Assembly: GCA_965216885.1 (NCBI GenBank)
Contig: OZ244208.1
Span: 2,108,001-2,172,000 of the forward strand
DNA: 64,000 nt
Direction of reading: 5' to 3'
Origin: CAYNJG01 sp965216885
GTDB lineage: Bacteria; Planctomycetota; Planctomycetia; Pirellulales; Pirellulaceae
The notes under the pieces were generated by a model. That model was not told the DNA's origin. It ran no database searches and saw nothing but the letters and a program-made list of their open reading frames with translations. This document shows positions 1 through 7,605 of this stretch, in pieces; positions within the stretch are counted from its first letter, which is position 1, and each line of letters opens with the position of its first letter. The translations under genes and the position numbers were made by a program.

Positions 1-1
1 G

Positions 2-373
2 GTCAAAGGGACGAACATTTCGAATGCTGAAATCCGCGTGATCCTGCAACCCGGAAAGCTGGCGTGGAAAATGGGCTGCTCCAGCCGCATCGACATGATC
101 CATCGCTATGGAATGCCGGGAGTTGTCATGAAGGATCTGGAGGCAGTGCCTCGCACGCTGCCTCCGAATCAGGGCTGGGTGTACTACGAGGTCTTCAAGG
201 ACCTGGACAACGCATCGTGGCGTGACGTGGTGGCCGAAAATACGCTGGCCCTTCGATTTGTTGACCATCTGATTGGAAATCTCGCGGGGCTTACCGGACA
301 GCAGCAGTTGGAGGTTGTCCTTCCCGATAAACGAACCACCCTTGAATTTGCATTGTTTGCCGTACCACGTTAG
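2..373 (+). CDS. tssK: T6SS baseplate subunit TssK (3' end only)
   Basis: This is the C-terminal end of a protein whose start lies before the window; the reading frame is open from base 2 to the TAG at 371-373. TssK is the trimeric connector that joins the T6SS baseplate to the TssL/TssM membrane complex. The visible 123 residues end in the family's typical pattern: an aromatic-rich strand (WVYYEVFKDL), a segment with a GNLAGL loop, then a last strand EFALFAVPR. Identification rests on this pattern and on the order tssK-tssL-tssM, which is common in T6SS clusters. tssL follows after 21 bases, so the genes are probably cotranscribed. The internal GTG at 38 is not a real start. Confidence 0.8.
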   Translation, partial: VKGTNISNAEIRVILQPGKLAWKMGCSSRIDMIHRYGMPGVVMKDLEAVPRTLPPNQGWVYYEVFKDLDNASWRDVVAENTLALRFVDHLIGNLAGLTGQQQLEVVLPDKRTTLEFALFAVPR

Positions 374-394
374 GCCCTGAGATAGGCAGAATTG

Positions 395-1048
395 ATGAGC
401 CCTGACTACGCCCGAGCTGTGGACCCTGTTTTTGTCGGTGTACTGGATCTGTTAAATCGAATCAGTCAGCGCAATACACGTGGAGTGTCGGAAGAAAAGG
501 CAAAGCTGTTGGCCAAATTGCGAGATGCCGAGTCGCAATTGGGTTCTACGGAGGGCTGGCAACTATCCAAGTATGCGCTGGCCGCGTGGATCGACGAGAT
601 GCTGATTGCCGCACCCTGGGACGGGCGCACGGCGTGGGAAAACAACACGCTGGAGTTTGACTTTTTCCGCACCCAGACACGAGCGACGGACTTTTTTCTG
701 AAGTCGCAGGAGGCCGACAAGCTTCCGTCGAACGACCCGATCGAGGTTTACTTTCTTTGCGTTCTACTGGGCTTTCGCGGTTTCTATGCTGCACGTCCGG
801 AAGATGCCGCGTTCATCGCGCAGCAGAAGAACCTTCCGCAAACGCTGGAGATGTGGACCTCCATCAAATCGCGTCGGATCCAGCTCTTCCGGGTCAAAGA
901 GCCTGAAGTCAAGTCACGGCCGCTGGAAGGTGCTCCGCCATTGCATGGCAAGTTTCTGGTTGTCGGATCGACGTTGCTTTGTCTGATGATGATTTGTGTG
1001 TTCGCCGTCGTCTGGTATTACTTCCTGCATGAAAAACTGATGGGCTAA
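395..1048 (+). CDS. tssL: T6SS membrane protein TssL (DotU/IcmH family)
   Basis: Inner-membrane component of the T6SS that docks the baseplate through its cytoplasmic helical domain. The 217-residue protein shows the DotU signature: YALAAWIDEM near residue 60, an aromatic FF pair near residues 100-104, and the ELYF-type LCVLLGFRGFY helix near residues 123-136. A single C-terminal membrane anchor (VVGSTLLCLMMICVFAVVWY) follows, as expected for a tail-anchored TssL. No C-terminal OmpA-type peptidoglycan-binding domain is present. The ATG at 395 is preferred over the TTG at 392. tssM starts 4 bases after the stop. Confidence 0.88.
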   Translation: MSPDYARAVDPVFVGVLDLLNRISQRNTRGVSEEKAKLLAKLRDAESQLGSTEGWQLSKYALAAWIDEMLIAAPWDGRTAWENNTLEFDFFRTQTRATDFFLKSQEADKLPSNDPIEVYFLCVLLGFRGFYAARPEDAAFIAQQKNLPQTLEMWTSIKSRRIQLFRVKEPEVKSRPLEGAPPLHGKFLVVGSTLLCLMMICVFAVVWYYFLHEKLMG

Positions 1049-1052
1049 TCTC

Positions 1053-2699
1053 ATGATGGGATACGTTCGCTATTACCTGAAGCGAGGTCTGTACTACCTG
1101 ACGCTGCCGTTCCGGTTTATTTTCCGGTTTCCAACGTACGTGGTTTCCGCGCCGCGAGCGATCTGGGGACTGTCACTACCGGCGCGTGTCGCGGCAATCC
1201 TGGCGGTCTTCCTGCCGCTGCTCACCCTGTTGGCGATCTGGGGTTTTCAAACGGACACGCTGGGCACGACGCTAGGAAACTGGTGGTCCGAGCACACCGG
1301 CAACTTTGTGATGTCCGTCCTGTTGGCGATCACTCTGTGGATTGCCATCCCCGTGGTGGCCTACTTTGCGACGAAGGCGTGGCTGACGCCCGAACTGTCC
1401 GACTTTCCCGAAATTGATGACGCATTCAACAAGGGGCTGGAAAAGCTCCGCGAGAACGGCGTTGATCTCGCCTCGGTCCCGTTGATTCTGGCTCTCGGGG
1501 CGGCGTCGCGATCGGAAATGGAAGCCGTTTTTAACGGAGCCGGTTTTGAATACGTGACCGATGGCGAACCCAAAGGGCAGAAGGAACTGGTGTGGTACGC
1601 GCGGAAGGATGCCGTGTTCCTTGCGACGGTCGGGCTGGGATGCCTTGGTGGCTTGCAGGAGGAAGCCGCCGGCGTGACTCCCGGTAGCTCGCTCAGCGAA
1701 AGCGGCACAAGGCCGCCTCAGGATGCGATCGGCGGAAATACCATCGTTGCCGACGTGGATTACTCGAGCTCCGAAGATGACTCGGCCACGCCAGGCAGCC
1801 TCAAAGGTGGCGATGTCGCCTATGGCGGAACGATTGTCGCCGGCGGTGGAATTGGCGGAACGCTGAATGCTGACGCGCTCAAGCGGTCGGCGCCTCCGAA
1901 AGAAGTGAACTGGGATCGCAACAAGGAAACCGAACAGCGAAGTCGGTTGCAGCACTTGTTGTCGTTGGTCGGCCGCGAGCGACAGCCACTCTGTTGGCTC
2001 AACGGTATTGTTCTGCTGGTCGGCTGGAAGGGCCTGCAGACCAAAACGGTGTCGGACAAACTGGATGGTGCCGTTCGCAGTGACATGCTGGTTTCACAGC
2101 AGAAGACGGGGCTTCGTCTGCCGGCTGCCGTGCTGATTCACGGATTGCATACGGAGGAGGGCTTCATCGAACTGGTGCGTCGTGTCGGTGAGAAGGAGGC
2201 CAAGAGATCGCGGTTCGGCAAAGGGTTTTATGGCATCGAAGCAATCGCCGAGAAGCCGGTCGTCGCCGCCTACGCGGATCAGGCCTGTAGCGCCTTCGAA
2301 TCGTGGGTGTACGCGCTCTTCAAACGCCCCGAGGCACTAAATCTGCTGCAGGGGAACAGTCGCCTGTACTTGCTGCTGGGCAAAGTTCGCACGGTTTTGC
2401 AGGCGAGAATTCGAAAGCTACTGACGGACGGGCTGGGCTACCGTGACGGCGATTCGCTCTCGCCGGTTCCGTTTATCGGTTGCTATTTCGCCGCATCGGG
2501 GCCTCGATCCGATCGACAGGCATTTATCGGGAGCGTGCTGGAAAAGGTCGTCGACAATCAGGCGGAGATCGAGTGGACACCAACGGCCTTCAATCAGGAC
2601 GCGCGGTACCACGTCATCGCCCAGGTTGCGATGGCGATCAGCGGGCTGCTTTTGGTGACGATGATCGTGGCGATCGTCTGGGTGAATACGCAAACCTGA
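1053..2699 (+). CDS. tssM: Short TssM/IcmF-like T6SS membrane protein
   Basis: TssM spans the inner membrane and with TssL forms the T6SS membrane complex. This 548-residue protein has two N-terminal membrane segments (about residues 43-63 and 84-106), a glycine/serine-rich linker (about 205-275), an IcmF-type cytoplasmic segment around residues 297-330 (LQHLLSLVGRERQPLCWLNG, then a GIVLLVGWKGL strand), and one last membrane segment near the C-terminus. Classical TssM proteins have about 1100-1200 residues, most of it a periplasmic part that binds the lipoprotein TssJ. That part is missing here, and no tssJ is seen in the window. I identify it from the IcmF-like segment and from its position after tssL. 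A second start codon (ATGATG) directly follows the first. Confidence 0.75.
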   Translation: MMGYVRYYLKRGLYYLTLPFRFIFRFPTYVVSAPRAIWGLSLPARVAAILAVFLPLLTLLAIWGFQTDTLGTTLGNWWSEHTGNFVMSVLLAITLWIAIPVVAYFATKAWLTPELSDFPEIDDAFNKGLEKLRENGVDLASVPLILALGAASRSEMEAVFNGAGFEYVTDGEPKGQKELVWYARKDAVFLATVGLGCLGGLQEEAAGVTPGSSLSESGTRPPQDAIGGNTIVADVDYSSSEDDSATPGSLKGGDVAYGGTIVAGGGIGGTLNADALKRSAPPKEVNWDRNKETEQRSRLQHLLSLVGRERQPLCWLNGIVLLVGWKGLQTKTVSDKLDGAVRSDMLVSQQKTGLRLPAAVLIHGLHTEEGFIELVRRVGEKEAKRSRFGKGFYGIEAIAEKPVVAAYADQACSAFESWVYALFKRPEALNLLQGNSRLYLLLGKVRTVLQARIRKLLTDGLGYRDGDSLSPVPFIGCYFAASGPRSDRQAFIGSVLEKVVDNQAEIEWTPTAFNQDARYHVIAQVAMAISGLLLVTMIVAIVWVNTQT

Positions 2700-2755
2700 C
2701 AGACTTCGCTGCAACCTGACCAACTTCGATTAAACGAAGCTCCACGAGGATAATC

Positions 2756-3151
2756 ATGGGCATTGAAGGCGAACCCGGGCACGATGGCAAAATCGAGCAA
2801 TATGCCACGCCCGAAAGCAGGTCGGCCGGGCCGCCGAAGGCTGACGGCAAGAATCGCTCGGTCCTCGATGAAATTCTGAGTGCCGCGGCGAAGGATGCCG
2901 AGCCCGTCGATGGTGGCGAACTGTTGCGCCTGCTTGCGAAGGCTGCCCAGCCTTTTCTGGGAGAACCCATGTCGGAGGCGATTGCCTCCACCCTGATAAG
3001 CACCATGGTGCGAAAGCACTTTCCGGATTTGAACGACGAGAATGCCGTCCTGATGTCCCAGCAGATCATGGGCGTCATCGTTTCGGACACGTCGAGCTAC
3101 GGTCGTCTTGAGACTCTGTGGAAACATCTCAACAATTCGAGCAAATCATGA
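2756..3151 (+). CDS. Unknown small protein coupled to a sigma factor
   Basis: A 131-residue protein I do not recognise. The first 40 residues are polar and probably disordered (Gly, Pro, Lys, Glu); the rest looks helical (about 42-125), including a LLRLLAKAAQPFL helix. There is no signal peptide or membrane segment. Its start follows a CCACGAGG ribosome-site region. Its stop overlaps the sigma-factor start by the ATGA sequence at 3148-3151, so translation of the two is coupled. This tight coupling and the helical fold allow the guess that it controls the sigma factor, for example as an anti-sigma factor, but no anti-sigma family motif is seen. It could equally be a T6SS accessory protein. Confidence 0.65.
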   Translation: MGIEGEPGHDGKIEQYATPESRSAGPPKADGKNRSVLDEILSAAAKDAEPVDGGELLRLLAKAAQPFLGEPMSEAIASTLISTMVRKHFPDLNDENAVLMSQQIMGVIVSDTSSYGRLETLWKHLNNSSKS

Positions 3152-3843
3152 GCGAAAGTGGTTGCGAGTCGCACGAGGAGCTGATCGCTGAAGGAACTCG
3201 TATGGTCTACGCGCTGTCGGCGGAGATCTGGCGCAAGATTCCATTTCGCGTCGACAAGGACGATCTGATTGCGTACGGGCAAATCGGTCTCCATGAAGCG
3301 GCCCGCGATTTCAATCCTGATCGGGGCGTGAAGTTCACCAGCTTTGCGTATCACCGCATCCGCGGGGCGATCTTTGATGGCATCGGGAAAATGAGCTGGA
3401 CCAGCCGAGCCCGCTATCGTCGCAATCGCCGCTTTCAACAATTGGCCAGCGAAGTGGTGGCCGAGGAAAATCGCTCGAACGTACCGGCCACCGCCGAGGA
3501 GAGTGCCAAATGGCTTGGACGGGTCTCGCAAAGTCTGGGCGTGGTTTATCTCGCCAGTCAGGGCGACGACGAGTCCGACAATGCTCTGTCACGTGCTGAG
3601 TCTGCCGGTCACGGGGCTCACGCGATTGTGGCAAACAGGGAGATTGTGCAAAAGCTGGAAGAATTGATGAAGCAGCTACCGAACGAACAGGCTCGTCTCA
3701 TTCGGTCTATCTATTTTGAGGGGGCGACACTGCAAAAAGCTGCCGATCAAATGGGTATCAGTAAGTCGTGGGCGAGCCGGCAGCACGCCCGGATCCTGGA
3801 AGATCTGGGCCGTAAATTGAAGAAGATGGATGCTGGCGACTAA
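3148..3843 (+). CDS. FliA-like alternative sigma factor (group 3 sigma-70)
   Basis: A 231-residue RNA polymerase sigma factor. Region 2 is clear at about residues 31-75 (DLIAYGQIGLHEAARDF, then KFTSFAYHRIRGAIFD), which bind core polymerase and the -10 element. Region 4 is clear at about residues 180-225, with a helix-turn-helix (LQKAADQMGISKSWASRQHA) for the -35 element. Region 1.1 is absent, as in the FliA/WhiG/SigB group. It sits inside the T6SS gene run, between tssM and tssA, and its start overlaps the preceding gene by 4 bases. This suggests that it directs transcription of T6SS or effector genes, but its target promoters are not known. The ATG at 3148 is chosen because of the overlap; an ATG at 3118 lies inside the upstream gene. 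Confidence 0.88.
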   Translation: MSESGCESHEELIAEGTRMVYALSAEIWRKIPFRVDKDDLIAYGQIGLHEAARDFNPDRGVKFTSFAYHRIRGAIFDGIGKMSWTSRARYRRNRRFQQLASEVVAEENRSNVPATAEESAKWLGRVSQSLGVVYLASQGDDESDNALSRAESAGHGAHAIVANREIVQKLEELMKQLPNEQARLIRSIYFEGATLQKAADQMGISKSWASRQHARILEDLGRKLKKMDAGD

Positions 3844-3869
3844 GACGTACAAAATTGGGCAGTAATCCG

Positions 3870-5036
3870 ATGGCAGCACTACTGGCAGTTTCACTGGAAG
3901 AGCTCCTTGCGCCCATCCCGGGCGATTCGGCAGTTGGTACGGCGGACGTTTATAAGTTTGCCGAGGTGCGTTCCGCGTTGCGGTCGGCCCAGAAAGCGGA
4001 GCTTCGAATTCGCGACGCGTGGAGTGACGAAGACCGCGCGAAGCTGGAGCCTCCCGACTGGAAAGAACTCAACAATCAGGCTGCGAAGTACCTGACCGAC
4101 CAGGCCAAGGATCTCTGGGCTGCCTCCTGGATGATGGAGGCGTTGGTACGCATTCACGGTTTTGCGGGACTCACCGAGGGCATGCGAGCGACCAAGGCAC
4201 TCGTCGAAACCTTCTGGGACCAGGGCATGTTTCCCCGAGTGGAAGGTGACATCAATGCCAAGGAAGTTGTCGAACAAACGCTCAGTCAACTCGAAGGACT
4301 GAACAAGTCACTGGTGTCGCCGATTCGGGAAACGGGCATCACATCGCCTGACAATGGGCCAAATGCCTACAACCTTTCGTTCCTCGGCTACGAACAGGAC
4401 AACATCAGCTTTGGTGCTGCCGTTAAAGAGACTCAGCAGCGTTCCGTCAAGTTCTTCGAGGAGCTGGTGGCCCAGCTGGACGAGTGTCATACGGCTATCA
4501 ACGAGCTGGCCGATACGCTGGATGCCAAATTGCTTCAACAGTTTGGTGATGACGCCCGTGATATGGCACCTTCCTTCGGACGCCCCTCCGCCAGTGAAGG
4601 ACGTGACGCCGGCAATGGCCTGTGGGAAGCGATTGCCGCCTGTCGCCGATTGATTTGTAAGACGGCCGGTATCGCGGATGGATCCGGAGAATCCGAAGAG
4701 GCGGCCGAAACCGAAGCAGCGGCCAGTCCGCCCGTCGTCGGTGGACCAGGGGCCGCGGCGGCTCCGGCTGGTGGTTTGGGCATTGCGAACGACAGTATTC
4801 GTAATCGCGAACAGGCGTTCCGAGAATTGGAACGGGTGGCCAGGTTCTTTGAAAAGACCGAGCCGCATTCGCCTGTCGCCCCGGCCCTGCATCGTGTCGT
4901 GAAGTGGGGACGCATGTCTCTTCACGATTTACTCACCGAACTGCTGGACGAGCAGAACGCTCGCGACCAGATGTTTCGACTCATTGGCATCGAGCCAAAG
5001 CCGCCGGAGCCTGAGCCGGATTCGTCGAATTCGTGA
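3870..5036 (+). CDS. tssA: T6SS protein TssA (ImpA N-terminal domain)
   Basis: TssA proteins organise baseplate assembly and sheath polymerisation or cap the distal end of the sheath. The 388-residue product has an ImpA_N-type start (LAPIPGDSAVG near residues 14-24, then a repeated helical region with WKELNNQAAKYL near residue 70 and GLTEGMRATKALVETFWDQG near residue 105), a low-complexity Ala/Glu/Gly linker (about 265-305) and a C-terminal segment (about 308-380) with a RNREQAFRELERVARFFEK helix and SPVAPALHRVVKWG, which resembles the C-terminal part of short TssA proteins. The ATG at 3870 is taken rather than the TTG at 3855. The gene is followed by a 443-base gap before tssB. Confidence 0.88.
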   Translation: MAALLAVSLEELLAPIPGDSAVGTADVYKFAEVRSALRSAQKAELRIRDAWSDEDRAKLEPPDWKELNNQAAKYLTDQAKDLWAASWMMEALVRIHGFAGLTEGMRATKALVETFWDQGMFPRVEGDINAKEVVEQTLSQLEGLNKSLVSPIRETGITSPDNGPNAYNLSFLGYEQDNISFGAAVKETQQRSVKFFEELVAQLDECHTAINELADTLDAKLLQQFGDDARDMAPSFGRPSASEGRDAGNGLWEAIAACRRLICKTAGIADGSGESEEAAETEAAASPPVVGGPGAAAAPAGGLGIANDSIRNREQAFRELERVARFFEKTEPHSPVAPALHRVVKWGRMSLHDLLTELLDEQNARDQMFRLIGIEPKPPEPEPDSSNS

Positions 5037-5479
5037 CCTTGGCACTGTGACGCGTTGCCCGCCGTTGCCACGTTTGGCCTGCGTTGCCACGTGTAACCCT
5101 GCCCCCACGCATCGCCCGTGTCGACAGGCATCGTCGCACCTCAAGCTCAAGAGGCTGACGCCCCGGCTCATAATTCCAGCTTCTCGGCGAACACGCCGTC
5201 TCCACTGCCAGGCACAAAAAGTCTGCTCTGCAACCTGTTTGCAATTCAATTTCGGGGATTGCTTGTCGCGACTTACGCCGGAATGCGGATTCCCCGACTA
5301 ACGCATCGAATCGTTGTGGATAGACCATTCGAGCCCGCACCATAGTCCTGCCTATGGGGTAACCGATGATGGCCATGCTGTTGGTATTGGTTTTCCTTTT
5401 GACTATATTGTGTGCCGCGTCCCTTTGGGGGGTTACTCCCTCGCCGAGCATAACTGTATTCCGTAGTGGAGATTGAACA
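5037..5479 (+). other. Intergenic gap between tssA and tssB
   Basis: This 443-base stretch holds no convincing gene; the open frames in it have no recognisable protein. A short direct repeat of GTTGCCACGT lies near 5064-5096. The only clear signal is the promoter-like sequence at 5381-5409, described separately. The gap divides the T6SS genes into two blocks, tssK-tssA and tssB onward, which may be transcribed separately. Confidence 0.6.
5381..5409 (+). promoter_or_regulatory. Candidate sigma-70-type promoter of the tssB block
   Basis: TTGGTA at 5381-5386 and TATATT at 5404-5409 are separated by exactly 17 bases and lie about 70 bases before the tssB start at 5480. Both hexamers match the housekeeping consensus at most positions. 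This would allow tssB-tssC-tagJ-tssE-F-G-clpV to be transcribed independently of tssK-tssA. Confidence 0.5.
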
Positions 5480-6004
5480 ATGGGCGAGAGCCAGCAAGAC
5501 AAACTCAGACGGGTGAGACCTCCTCGCGTTCAGATCAAGTACGAAGTCGTGACTGATGGCGCCCGGGAGATCAAGGAGCTGCCTTTTGTGGTTGGTGTGA
5601 TGGGCGACTTCTCGGGTGATCCGACGAAGGAGCTTCCGGAAATCGAAGACCGGAAATTCGTCAATATCGATCGCGACAATATCAACGATGTCATGAAGAG
5701 CATGACGCCGGGCTTGAAGATCAGCGTCGATAACACGCTCGAGCCGGATTCCGACAAGCAGATGTCGGTTGACCTGAAGTTCGAGTCGATGGACGACTTC
5801 TCACCCGCCCAGGTTGCCCAGCAGATTCCCGAATTGCGTGAACTGTTGCAGATGCGTCAGAAGCTGAAGGATCTGGCCATCAACGTGGACAGAAAACGTG
5901 ATCTCGAAAAAGTGCTCGATCAGATCCTGAACAATCCTGAAAAGCAGGATCAGTTGATGAAAGAGTTGGGTATCGATTCCGGTTCCAGTGATGGTGGGGA
6001 GTAA
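5480..6004 (+). CDS. tssB: T6SS contractile sheath small subunit TssB (VipA)
   Basis: TssB and TssC form the contractile tail sheath that drives the Hcp tube out of the cell. The 174-residue protein has the family's N-terminal strand region (RVQIKYEVVT, then LPFVVGVMGDFSG at about residues 37-49), the conserved FVNIDRDNINDVMKSM segment at about 63-78, and a C-terminal helical part (FSPAQVAQQIPELRELLQMR). Length is normal for the family. It starts 6 bases or less from tssC in tandem and lies downstream of a promoter candidate. Confidence 0.95.
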   Translation: MGESQQDKLRRVRPPRVQIKYEVVTDGAREIKELPFVVGVMGDFSGDPTKELPEIEDRKFVNIDRDNINDVMKSMTPGLKISVDNTLEPDSDKQMSVDLKFESMDDFSPAQVAQQIPELRELLQMRQKLKDLAINVDRKRDLEKVLDQILNNPEKQDQLMKELGIDSGSSDGGE

Positions 6005-6009
6005 GTGCA

Positions 6010-7518
6010 ATGTCAGAAGGTGAACTAGAACAATCTGGTGGCGCGGCAGAGCAGGAGCAGGAGGCATCGTCCGGCGGTGGGATTATGGAGCAGATTTATG
6101 CTGCGACCAAAACCAAAGCCGACGACAAGAAATCCGAAGTCGATGGCTTCGTTGCTGCTTTGATGAAGCAGGTCGCCGGCAAGAGCGTGAGTATCCAGAA
6201 GGATGCTTTGCGTACAATCAATTCCGCGATCGATTCAATTGACAATCAGGTCTCGCAGCAACTCGCTGCCGTGATGCACAACGAAAAATTCCAGAAGCTG
6301 GAAGGTTCGTGGCGTGGGCTGCATCACCTCGTTCACGAGAGTGAGACGGGGCAGGACATCAAGATTCGCGTATTCAACGTGGACAAACGAAGTCTTTTCA
6401 AGGATCTCGACAAGGCCGTCGAATTCGACCAGAGCAACGTCTTCAAGGCGATCTACCAGAACGAATTCGATACTCCCGGTGGTACGCCTTACGGTGCACT
6501 GATTGGTGACTACACGTTCACCACGCACCCGGAAGACATCGATCTTCTCTCAAGCATGTCGGGTGTTGCAGCATCTTCGTTGTGCCCGTTCATCACGGCT
6601 CCCGCGCCAGGGATGTTTGGCTTTGAGAGCTGGGAAGAGATGTCGCAAATTCGCGACCTGAAGAAAATTTTCGAATCGGGCGAGCACGTCAAATGGCGTT
6701 CGCTGCGTGATTCGGAAGACTCGCGTTACCTGGTCATGACCATGCCACGCGTCCTGTCGCGTTTGCCTTACGGTGAGAACACCAAGAAGGTCGACGAGTT
6801 CAACTACGAAGAAGTTGAATTGGGTGCGGACGGCAAGCCCATCGCCGTTGGCCACGATCAGTACTGCTGGATGAATTCAGCGTACGTCATGGGCGCAAAC
6901 CTGACGGATGCCTTCGCCAAATATGGTTGGTGTACCGCCATTCGTGGAGCGGAAAACGGCGGTCGCGTTGACGGCCTGCCAACGCACATCTTCAAATCGG
7001 ATGACGGTGAGACCCAGCAGAAATGCCCAACGGAAATCGCCATCACGGACCGTCGCGAGCAGGAACTCAGTGATTGTGGATTCCTGCCGTTGTGTCACTA
7101 CAAGGATACGGATTACTCCGTGTTCTTCGGTGCACAGACGGTTCAGAAGCCGAAGAAGTACAGCACTCCGGACGCCACGGAAAACGCCCAGATTTCGGCG
7201 CGGCTTCCTTACATCCTTGCCAGTTCAAGGATTGCTCACTTCCTGAAGGTGATCGCTCGCGACAAGATCGGATCCTTCATGGAAGCTTCCGACTGCGAGA
7301 AGTGGTTGCACGACTGGATTCACGACTATGTTTCGGCCGACAAGAATCCCGGCCCGGAACAGAAGGCGCGATATCCACTTCAGGCGGCTCAAATCGAGGT
7401 CAAGGAAGTTCCCGGAGATGCCGGGCACTACGCCACCAAGATCCGATTGCGTCCCTGGTTGCAGATGGAAAAGCTGACCGCCGATATCGGTATGGTCACC
7501 AAGCTGAAAAAGGACTGA
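6010..7518 (+). CDS. tssC: T6SS contractile sheath large subunit TssC (VipB)
   Basis: Large sheath subunit (502 residues, the normal length). Conserved family features are visible: FQKLEGSWRGLHHLV at about residues 94-108, the VEFDQSNVFKAIYQNEFDTPGGTPYGALIGDY region at about 137-168, WRSLRDSEDSRYL and the MPRVLSRLPYG motif at about 229-256, and the C-terminal KAEIEVKEVPG-type region that contacts ClpV and neighbouring subunits. It begins 6 bases after tssB, as usual for this pair. A second, diverged tssC copy follows directly. Confidence 0.96.
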   Translation: MSEGELEQSGGAAEQEQEASSGGGIMEQIYAATKTKADDKKSEVDGFVAALMKQVAGKSVSIQKDALRTINSAIDSIDNQVSQQLAAVMHNEKFQKLEGSWRGLHHLVHESETGQDIKIRVFNVDKRSLFKDLDKAVEFDQSNVFKAIYQNEFDTPGGTPYGALIGDYTFTTHPEDIDLLSSMSGVAASSLCPFITAPAPGMFGFESWEEMSQIRDLKKIFESGEHVKWRSLRDSEDSRYLVMTMPRVLSRLPYGENTKKVDEFNYEEVELGADGKPIAVGHDQYCWMNSAYVMGANLTDAFAKYGWCTAIRGAENGGRVDGLPTHIFKSDDGETQQKCPTEIAITDRREQELSDCGFLPLCHYKDTDYSVFFGAQTVQKPKKYSTPDATENAQISARLPYILASSRIAHFLKVIARDKIGSFMEASDCEKWLHDWIHDYVSADKNPGPEQKARYPLQAAQIEVKEVPGDAGHYATKIRLRPWLQMEKLTADIGMVTKLKKD

Positions 7519-7605
7519 TCTACAAAATGTAGTTAGCGGGGCACGCGGCGCATGGCGCCGCGTGCGTCCCTTACTTTCTCTAGTCGAGTGGGGCGTTGCA
7601 CATCT

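Noticed and set aside
1272..1955. 227-residue minus-strand frame within tssM
   Set aside because: Shadow of the tssM reading frame with an unlikely, Arg-rich composition.
4981..5502. 173-residue minus-strand frame across the tssA-tssB gap
   Set aside because: It overlaps the ends of both neighbouring genes and shows no domain.
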